From Candidatus Poseidonia sp. (GTDB lineage: Archaea; Thermoplasmatota; Poseidoniia; Poseidoniales; Poseidoniaceae), in NCBI GenBank assembly GCA_030741355.1, contig JASLVM010000007.1:1-57503 (forward strand): 57,503 nucleotides of DNA, given 5' to 3'. Positions 51,518-57,503 of the stretch are shown piece by piece. A program made the position numbers and the translations under genes. Under the pieces are notes generated by a model. That model was not told where the DNA came from and did no database searches. It saw only the letters and a program-made list of their open reading frames with translations. Position 1 is the first letter of the stretch. Every line of letters begins with the position of its first letter.

Positions 51518-54500
51518 TCACGCACTTCTTAGCGCAGCAGAAGGAGGGATTTTGGACGCTTGACGAACTGGCACAAAAGTGGTGATGAGAACGATGATCC
51601 ATCCCACGAAAAACAGCCCCAACGTGCTTGTCCACGGGAAGGTAAACACGGCCCCTTCAGCCTCCCAAACGGCCTTGTAGAGCACCACATGGAAACCATA
51701 ACCGATGACAAATCCGTTGAGCATACCCAAAAGGGCCACCCAAGAAACCTCGATGGAAAAGAGTCTCAACACATGCCGTTGGCGGAAGCCCACGGCCCGT
51801 AACATGCCGATGGTCGCTCTTCGCTCACTCACGTTTCGTACGGTTACCACACCGATGCCCGCAACGCCAACCAGCAACCCGAGAGCAAGATAGCCCTCAA
51901 ACAAGGACAAAATAGCCAGCACCAGGGATTGGATGATGGAGATTTCATCGGCTACCGTCTGTACGTTGATGTTTTTCGAAGCCAGTTCAACATCAAGCAC
52001 CGATTCAAGTTCGCTCGCAGCCTCTCGAACTTCGACCGATTTCCCTTGAGGTGGAAGGCTTTGAGATTCGTGGTCAGCGCTTGGACGTGCATCCGGTGAG
52101 ACGCTGACATACATGCGAGTCATCTTGCCGTTGAATTGCTCAGCGACGACTTCACCGTTCATCCACACCCCGGGCGAGAAGATGTAAGATGACTGTTTGA
52201 GGAAGCCCCCTACGGTCATTTCACGGGTGTTTTTCGGGTTTGAAAAATCAATTAGCAAAATTGAATCTCCAATTGAAAATTGAAGGGGCACTAAAGTGGT
52301 TCCATCCGCCGAGGATTCCAAACCAAACGAGGCGTCTAAAAACACGATATTTTCGAACATCCCGATCGAATTCCAAGCATCGTTGGAGGAATTCCCAAGG
52401 CTCTTGTCCCACGCATGCAGCGGAAGACCTCCGTGTTGAATGAAACCGTCATCCACGCCACGTAACAGGTAAGGCATGCGTTCGCCTTGAGCGTCTTCTA
52501 AATGCACGGGCGAACGATAGACACCACCAACGCCATCGACGTTGGCCATGGCCGTGTGGTTGATGCCCCATGCCATCGGGTCAGATTCCAAATCGATGGG
52601 TTGGGAACGAGTTGAGGTCAACAACAACTCAAATTCGCCTTCCGCCTCTTCAACGAAATCAGAGGAATAGGTGTCAAATTGTTCGGTGTATCCTGCCAGA
52701 ACCACCACGGAAAACATCGTGATGGAAAACATGCCCATCACCACCGCCGTTCGAACAGGGTGAGCCAAGGGGTGAGCCAAGGCCACTGAACCAACCGGGC
52801 CGGTCCGGCGGGTGATCCACGAACGCTTCGCCAGCCACCCGACCACTTGCGGAGCGATACTGGTCAAAACCAAGACGCCTGCAAAGACCTGCAAAAGGCC
52901 GAGGACGATGAACGCCAGTTCGTTGGGGTCCATTTGTTGCCGAAGCGGGTCGATTGGAGCCAAGGCCAAAGTCCACATCAAAAACAAGACCCCGATGGCC
53001 CCGAGGGTGTTGCGAGCTGCGTATCGAGTCCAACGGTTCACCGGTTTCTTTCTGTTCAAGAACGAAGGGAGTTGCCAAGTGAACAACGGCGTGAACAACA
53101 GAATCAAGCCCACGCCCAACAGAATGTACAGGGCGTAGGAGAGGCCGCCCTTCAACCCGAACAACACCAATCCAACGGTGCATATGCCGATCAGTCCGAA
53201 CGCCATCACCTGCAGCAAAACGACACCCCATGGCACACCACGTTTCAGCATTGGACGGGCTCCCCGAAGGGCACGAACGATGTTCAACTGTGCGTTGTAG
53301 ACGGCGCTTGACCACAGCAAAACCAAGGCGAGTAAAGCACCCCAAATCCAACCGGCCAAAAAGGAATCCAGCGTCCAAGAGAACACGAATTGCTGCGCTC
53401 CCACCGACGAAAAAATGGTGGAGAAGCCGACGGAAATAACCCATGCCAGACCCAAGCCAAGCACCGAACCCAAACCACCGGACAAGAGGGCGAGGAGCGC
53501 TCCTTCGAAAACAAAGAGGGCACGTGCATCGCTGCGACGAAGACCAAGAGCACGGACGGCTGCAAGTTCGGTCCTGCGCACATCAGCCAGGAGCATGATG
53601 ATGGTGAGCGAGAGCAACACTCCTGCAGCCATGGTAAAGGTCCCGAACACGAGGAACATGGCCGATAACGCTCCGGAAGAGGCTTCTGCTTGCTCGCTAG
53701 CGTCCAATTGCACGGCTTGAACCCGGAGATGAACATCCTCGATATCGCTTCGGTCGTCAAACCAAGATTGGATCGCGAGGAGCGCTGAAGCGTCATCTGA
53801 ACTGAATCCCGCCCCTGAAAACATCAGCAATGAACGGTCATCGGCCTCGGCAAGGGCCAGCACTTCTGCATCGGGTAAGGAGACCAAACCAAGCACCACG
53901 CCGTCCAAATCAGCGAGTTGGTCAAAGCCTTCAACCGACGCATAAGTGCCTGCGTGAAGGAGCGACGAGGGAGTGTCGTTTCCATAGGCATAAGGAAGAA
54001 CGCCCGTCAACGAAAGAGAAGAAGTGTTCGCAAGTTGAAGGGCATCAAGGCGCGCCGAAGTGAGAACTTGGCCTTCCTCCACCTCAAGGGTGGCTTCTTC
54101 TCCGCCAAAGGCCAGAACCATCTGTGGAAGGCGGCCAAATCCGGCGGCGTCCGAAAGGACGGGAAGGCGAACGCTCTCGACGTGCTCGACCTCGCTGTTC
54201 CAGCGCAGAACGCCGTGTTCAAAGGTGCACAATAGACGCTCATCATCGTAGGGAAGAACGGCGATGCCGTCGCAAACATCGGGGTGAACTTCCGGAGGAG
54301 AAGCGGGTTCACTTGGCCAATCAACGGACTCAATTTCAACAAAGGAAACACCATCGATGGACCGGTAGTATTCGGTGGTGAGCAAGCCCTCAATGCGCAG
54401 GTAAAGGTCGTCCTCAGCCTGAAGGTCGTACGAGAGGACGGTGCTGGGCAAGGTGACCTCAAGAATTCGGCTTGATTCGAGGGAGAGGTTTTGGTCAAAT

Positions 54501-56107
54501 TCCAGCAGTTCGAGAGAAGACCCGTTGGAAAGCAACACCCACCAACCGCTGCCTTCAGCGTCGACTGCTACCGGCGGCCGGACCGGTTCAAACGAAGCAC
54601 GCTCGCTTTCATCCTCCAGGAACACGTCCGCCAGGAGAATCTGCTCTTGGCTGAGAAAAACCGCAGAGACAGCGTCATCGGTCCATGCAACATCCACCAA
54701 ACGGTCGCCTTCATCAGCTTGCCAAAGCCATGCATCTCCGCCTTGGATTGGCTCAAAACCAATCCCCGACAAGGCCACATGCCACCATGCGTCTTGACCG
54801 AGACGAAGTTCAGTTACGTCCCCGTCAGCCAGGGTCAGGAGGGCTTCATCGGCGTACTCGACATCGATGAGAGGAACCTGAAGAACTTCGAGGAGGGCAG
54901 CGCCCGGATAGAGCGACGATTTGTTCTCGCGTAAAGCCACCACGTCCGTTCCAGAGATGCGTTGTAAACCTGTACTGGTTGAGACGGTCAGCGAGGATGT
55001 GGCTTCGTCGAGCGTCCAATCCACGCCGACATCCTCCGCCGTTAACGAGGCGTTCATCAGCGCTTCCAAGCCCTTGATGGCGGTGCGAAGTTCATCGTCG
55101 GCGAGACTTGGCCCATACGCCAACGATAACCGATTGAGCCTGCCGGACATATCGAGCAGGGTTTGAGCGGTTTCGAGGTCGGTGAAGACCGCTGGAGAAC
55201 GGGTGCCCGCCATGGCGCCCTGACCTTCGTTGGGCACAACGGCATGAATCAACACGGAAGAGGAGTTACGAACACGGTCGGTTCCCTGTGTGACAAAAGC
55301 CCCCAGTTCAAGGGCATCGCCTTTGTTCACCTCAAGGGCTTCTGCAGCGGCGTCGTTGATGACCACGTGAACGGATTCTCCTTGAGCGTTCAAGTCACGA
55401 AGGTCAGAAAATCGCATACCGCTCGATGCTTCCAATGGCGCCCAAACCCCTTCATCGTCCACCGTTGCGTTTCGGGCAAACAGGGGAACGGACGGCTCAG
55501 CTCGACCGTTTTCAGCGGCCAAACTCACCGTGGTGGACACGCCGTATTGACGCCCATCCAACCGGTCGCTCAACGACGAATCTGCGAGGACGGACTGCCA
55601 AAAACGCTCGGCCAAGTCCTCTTCAAATTCAACCGAGACCCCCGTGAGCGGGTTGATGCCTGCGATGAGTACATCGGTTTCCCCCCATGCAGCACGGACT
55701 TCCTGACTCACGGTGGCGTCCAGAGAATCCCCGACCACCAAGGACGAGGTGATGATGCTTGAAGCGATGACCAAACCTGCGATCATCAAGGCTGATTGAC
55801 GTTTTCTCCTCAGAATGTTCTCCTTGGCAAGGCGCCATACCAAAAGGCGTTGAGGCACCAGCAGGGGTTGAACAAAGAGCATGGACATCGTTCCGAAAAG
55901 AACAGCCCCTGCAGCGACGGTCACGTCCGAGGCACCCAGCCAAGCGAGCAACAGGCCGACAAGAACCCCGTCGACCGGCCCGGTGAACACCAAGAGCAGT
56001 CGTTGGCCCCATGACCATTCACTCCATCGGCGGGCCGTGATCAGCGAGGTGATGCTCAAGAGCAGCACCAAAACGCCGGCCGACACCAGCCAAAACAGCA
56101 CGCTCAT
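51518..56107 (-). CDS. Very large FtsX/MacB-type ABC permease with long extracellular insert
   Basis: 1529 residues. Two to three N-terminal helices (about 1-80) precede a MacB_PCD start with RKRQSALMIAGLVIASSIITSSLVVGD (about 101-127). The first extracellular region (about 128-830) is very long. Its part from about 430 to 680 is rich in W/G/D repeats of about 40-50 residues (LLSNGSSLELLEF, DLYLRIEGLL, GIAVLPYDDERLLCTF), suggesting a beta-propeller-like fold. The first FtsX domain (about 840-960) has TELAAVRALGLRRSDARAL. A middle set of helices (about 985-1160), a second extracellular domain (about 1165-1380) and a final FtsX domain (about 1385-1525) with RRATIGMLRAVGFRQRHVL complete it. The start ATG overlaps the ATPase stop (ATGA). 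With the ATPase it forms a MacB-like exporter or mechanotransmission complex; the substrate is unknown. Confidence 0.85.
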   Translation of the reverse strand: MSVLFWLVSAGVLVLLLSITSLITARRWSEWSWGQRLLLVFTGPVDGVLVGLLLAWLGASDVTVAAGAVLFGTMSMLFVQPLLVPQRLLVWRLAKENILRRKRQSALMIAGLVIASSIITSSLVVGDSLDATVSQEVRAAWGETDVLIAGINPLTGVSVEFEEDLAERFWQSVLADSSLSDRLDGRQYGVSTTVSLAAENGRAEPSVPLFARNATVDDEGVWAPLEASSGMRFSDLRDLNAQGESVHVVINDAAAEALEVNKGDALELGAFVTQGTDRVRNSSSVLIHAVVPNEGQGAMAGTRSPAVFTDLETAQTLLDMSGRLNRLSLAYGPSLADDELRTAIKGLEALMNASLTAEDVGVDWTLDEATSSLTVSTSTGLQRISGTDVVALRENKSSLYPGAALLEVLQVPLIDVEYADEALLTLADGDVTELRLGQDAWWHVALSGIGFEPIQGGDAWLWQADEGDRLVDVAWTDDAVSAVFLSQEQILLADVFLEDESERASFEPVRPPVAVDAEGSGWWVLLSNGSSLELLEFDQNLSLESSRILEVTLPSTVLSYDLQAEDDLYLRIEGLLTTEYYRSIDGVSFVEIESVDWPSEPASPPEVHPDVCDGIAVLPYDDERLLCTFEHGVLRWNSEVEHVESVRLPVLSDAAGFGRLPQMVLAFGGEEATLEVEEGQVLTSARLDALQLANTSSLSLTGVLPYAYGNDTPSSLLHAGTYASVEGFDQLADLDGVVLGLVSLPDAEVLALAEADDRSLLMFSGAGFSSDDASALLAIQSWFDDRSDIEDVHLRVQAVQLDASEQAEASSGALSAMFLVFGTFTMAAGVLLSLTIIMLLADVRRTELAAVRALGLRRSDARALFVFEGALLALLSGGLGSVLGLGLAWVISVGFSTIFSSVGAQQFVFSWTLDSFLAGWIWGALLALVLLWSSAVYNAQLNIVRALRGARPMLKRGVPWGVVLLQVMAFGLIGICTVGLVLFGLKGGLSYALYILLGVGLILLFTPLFTWQLPSFLNRKKPVNRWTRYAARNTLGAIGVLFLMWTLALAPIDPLRQQMDPNELAFIVLGLLQVFAGVLVLTSIAPQVVGWLAKRSWITRRTGPVGSVALAHPLAHPVRTAVVMGMFSITMFSVVVLAGYTEQFDTYSSDFVEEAEGEFELLLTSTRSQPIDLESDPMAWGINHTAMANVDGVGGVYRSPVHLEDAQGERMPYLLRGVDDGFIQHGGLPLHAWDKSLGNSSNDAWNSIGMFENIVFLDASFGLESSADGTTLVPLQFSIGDSILLIDFSNPKNTREMTVGGFLKQSSYIFSPGVWMNGEVVAEQFNGKMTRMYVSVSPDARPSADHESQSLPPQGKSVEVREAASELESVLDVELASKNINVQTVADEISIIQSLVLAILSLFEGYLALGLLVGVAGIGVVTVRNVSERRATIGMLRAVGFRQRHVLRLFSIEVSWVALLGMLNGFVIGYGFHVVLYKAVWEAEGAVFTFPWTSTLGLFFVGWIIVLITTFVPVRQASKIPPSAALRSA

Positions 56108-56808
56108 TCCTCCTCAACACGGGCAGAGACAGCATCGGTGAGGATTGAACCATCACTCATGGTGATGGTACGTTGGCACCTCGAGGCAATGGTTGCATCG
56201 TGAGTTACGATGAGGAACGTCGTTTGTTGCGTTTGATTCATCTCGGTGAGCAACGCCATGACCTCGTCAGAAGTGGTGTTGTCCAAATTCCCGGTGGGTT
56301 CATCGCACAAGATGATGGAGGGCTGATGCACAATGGCCCGAGCCACAGCGACGCGTTGCTGTTGACCCCCCGATAACTCAGCAGGTCGGTGTTCACCGCG
56401 GTCGCTGAGGCCAACCTGGGACAGGGCATGCATCGCTTGTTGGCGAGCCTCCTGTGGTGCATAGCCGTTGAGCAAAAGCGGCAATTCCACGTTTTCCACC
56501 GCAGAGAGAACGGGGAGGAGGTTGAAATCTTGGAAAATGAAACCAAAGTGCTTCCCTCGCAGATCCGTACGAGCGTCGTCTGAAATTCCGTAAAGGGGTT
56601 GGCCGTTCACCGCCACCATACCGGAAGTCGGTTCATCAATACCGGAGAGAATGTTGAGTAAGGTCGTTTTTCCACACCCGGAGGGCCCCATGACCGCCAC
56701 CATTTCCCCGGCCTGAACGAGAACATCCACGCCACGCACGGCTTCTACCGTGGATTCGCCGGCCTGGTAGAGTTTCCACAACTGGCTGGCTTGAAGCGCA
56801 GGGGTCAT
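56104..56808 (-). CDS. ABC transporter ATP-binding protein (LolD/MacB type)
   Basis: 234 residues from the ATG at 56808. Walker A GPSGCGKTT, Q-loop FIFQDFNLLPVLSAVENVELP, signature [15 protein letters not shown], Walker B and D-loop IILCDEPTGNLD, and the switch His in VTHD are all canonical for the group that partners FtsX-like permeases. The stop codon overlaps the start of the 1529-residue permease gene (ATGA), so the pair is translationally coupled. In-frame ATGs at 56835 and 56949 are possible. The latter would run over the start of the divergent MoaD-like gene, and MTPALQASQLWKLY is the normal beginning for this family. Confidence 0.9.
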   Translation of the reverse strand: MTPALQASQLWKLYQAGESTVEAVRGVDVLVQAGEMVAVMGPSGCGKTTLLNILSGIDEPTSGMVAVNGQPLYGISDDARTDLRGKHFGFIFQDFNLLPVLSAVENVELPLLLNGYAPQEARQQAMHALSQVGLSDRGEHRPAELSGGQQQRVAVARAIVHQPSIILCDEPTGNLDNTTSDEVMALLTEMNQTQQTTFLIVTHDATIASRCQRTITMSDGSILTDAVSARVEEE

Positions 56809-56859
56809 GGTTTCACCAAAGGGAATTGTATTCATAAATCCCTGCCCGAAAGGAGCCTC

Positions 56860-57114
56860 ATGACCAAGGACGACAACACGGTGCGCATCCGCATCATCGC
56901 TTTCGGCCCAATCGCTGAACGACTGGGTGGCCGAGAGCATGAACTTCATGTCCCATCTGGCTCAACCGTTCGAGAAGTGGTGGAACTCATGAACCTCGGC
57001 GAGTGGATTTCGTTCGGCCTCTCCGTGGCCATCGATGGGAACCGGTGCGCCGTTGATACCGTGGTGCTTGATGGAGCAGAATTAGCACTCCTGCCACCCG
57101 TCAGCGGCGGTTAA
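56860..57114 (+). CDS. MoaD/ThiS-like ubiquitin-fold (SAMP-type) protein
   Basis: 84 residues from the ATG at 56860, preceded by AGGAG with a 4-base spacer. It is a beta-grasp protein with IRIIAFGPIAERLGGRE at the start and LLPPVSGG at the C-terminus. The terminal Gly-Gly is the residue pair that is adenylated and thiocarboxylated by an E1-like enzyme. Such proteins deliver sulphur for molybdopterin or tRNA thiolation and in archaea can also serve as protein modifiers (SAMPs). The E1-like partner and molybdopterin genes are not in the window, so which role applies is open. It is divergent from the ABC ATPase, with only 51 bases between them. Confidence 0.85.
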   Translation: MTKDDNTVRIRIIAFGPIAERLGGREHELHVPSGSTVREVVELMNLGEWISFGLSVAIDGNRCAVDTVVLDGAELALLPPVSGG

Positions 57115-57186
57115 CCGCCCCCAAAGGACACAAAGTCAGGCAAGGCTTCAACAACGGGAAGCACGAGCGAGGGATGAGGAAGGACC

Positions 57187-57503
57187 ATGGTGGGTGGACT
57201 CGGACCGCTTGAATTGAGCATTCTGCTCTTGTTGTTTTTCGTATTGTTCGGGGCCCAGCGCCTTCCGGAGTTGGCCAACGCTTTGGGCCGCTCAAAGGGA
57301 GAGTTTCACAAAGGCCTCACAGAAGCGACGTCAATGGGAGAGGCAGCACGAACGGTGGCCGACCTTGAAGCAGGCGGCCGCACGCCAGACCAGGTCTTGA
57401 TGGACCGCGCCAAGGCCGTGGGACTTGAACCAGCAGGCATGCCCGTTGAGGAACTCGAAAAGAAAGTGGAAGCCCTCGAGGCCCTGCAGTCGAGCGAAGA
57501 AAA
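57187..57503 (+). CDS. tatA: TatA-like twin-arginine translocase subunit, cut by the window edge
   Basis: The ATG at 57187 opens a frame that runs off the end of the window (105 codons visible). It starts MVGGLGPLELSILLLLFFVL and continues FGAQRLPELANALGRSKGEFHKGL. This is the TatA/TatB pattern of a short N-terminal helix, the FGxxxLPxL hinge, then an amphipathic helix with conserved Gly and Phe. The following acidic, Glu/Ala-rich region is longer than in a minimal TatA and resembles TatB or extended TatA forms. TatA oligomers form the pore-like element of folded-protein export. The 72 bases before it hold no gene. Confidence 0.85.
   Translation, partial: MVGGLGPLELSILLLLFFVLFGAQRLPELANALGRSKGEFHKGLTEATSMGEAARTVADLEAGGRTPDQVLMDRAKAVGLEPAGMPVEELEKKVEALEALQSSEE

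Overview
This window looks like a chromosomal segment of a free-living euryarchaeon, most likely a marine planktonic one of the Marine Group II type (Candidatus Poseidoniales). Archaeal markers seen directly are the small subunit of D-family DNA polymerase (DP1), the ribosome-rescue factor pelota, the tRNA-dependent amidotransferase subunit GatD, TATAAAT-type promoters, and a tRNA-Val gene without an encoded CCA end. The lineage is an inference from gene content and from the many very large, signal-peptide-bearing, membrane-anchored surface proteins. No insertion sequence, phage, CRISPR array or pseudogene was found.

Layout. 1-5809 (+): the tail of an ABC ATPase, its FtsX/MacB-type permease, gatD, and an acyl-CoA carboxylase carboxyltransferase. 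5810-9576 (-): a surface protein carrying an alpha/beta-hydrolase domain that lacks its nucleophile serine, and a divergent shikimate-dehydrogenase-like protein. 9658-12342 (+): two small membrane proteins, an NfeD/YqiJ-like protein and a flotillin, probably one membrane-organising operon. 12435-18030 (+): formate-tetrahydrofolate ligase, pelota, a small unknown protein, a CinA-like NMN deamidase and DP1, with tRNA-Val on the other strand.

18039-33103 is a complete alpha-glucan (starch/glycogen) utilisation locus. Two surface-anchored hydrolases, a GH57 amylopullulanase and a GH13 alpha-amylase, would cut polysaccharide outside the cell. A maltodextrin-type ABC importer, in which the binding lipoprotein is fused to the first permease, would bring oligosaccharides in. 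Cytoplasmic 4-alpha-glucanotransferase and alpha-glucan phosphorylase would turn them into glucose-1-phosphate. An inverted repeat sits at the start of the importer operon and is a candidate operator. A SerB-like HAD phosphatase follows.

33968-51323 (-) encodes two surface proteins with matching TATA boxes. One is a 4604-residue protein with beta-helix, DOMON-like and cadherin-like regions. Its C-terminus runs through a membrane anchor directly into a complete archaeal type IV pilin module. The other is a 1050-residue CARDB/FN3-type protein. This giant protein-pilin fusion is the most unusual item in the window. 51518-56808 (-) holds a second MacB-type ABC system with a 1529-residue permease carrying a large extracellular insert. 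The window ends (+) with a MoaD/ThiS-like ubiquitin-fold protein and a truncated TatA gene.
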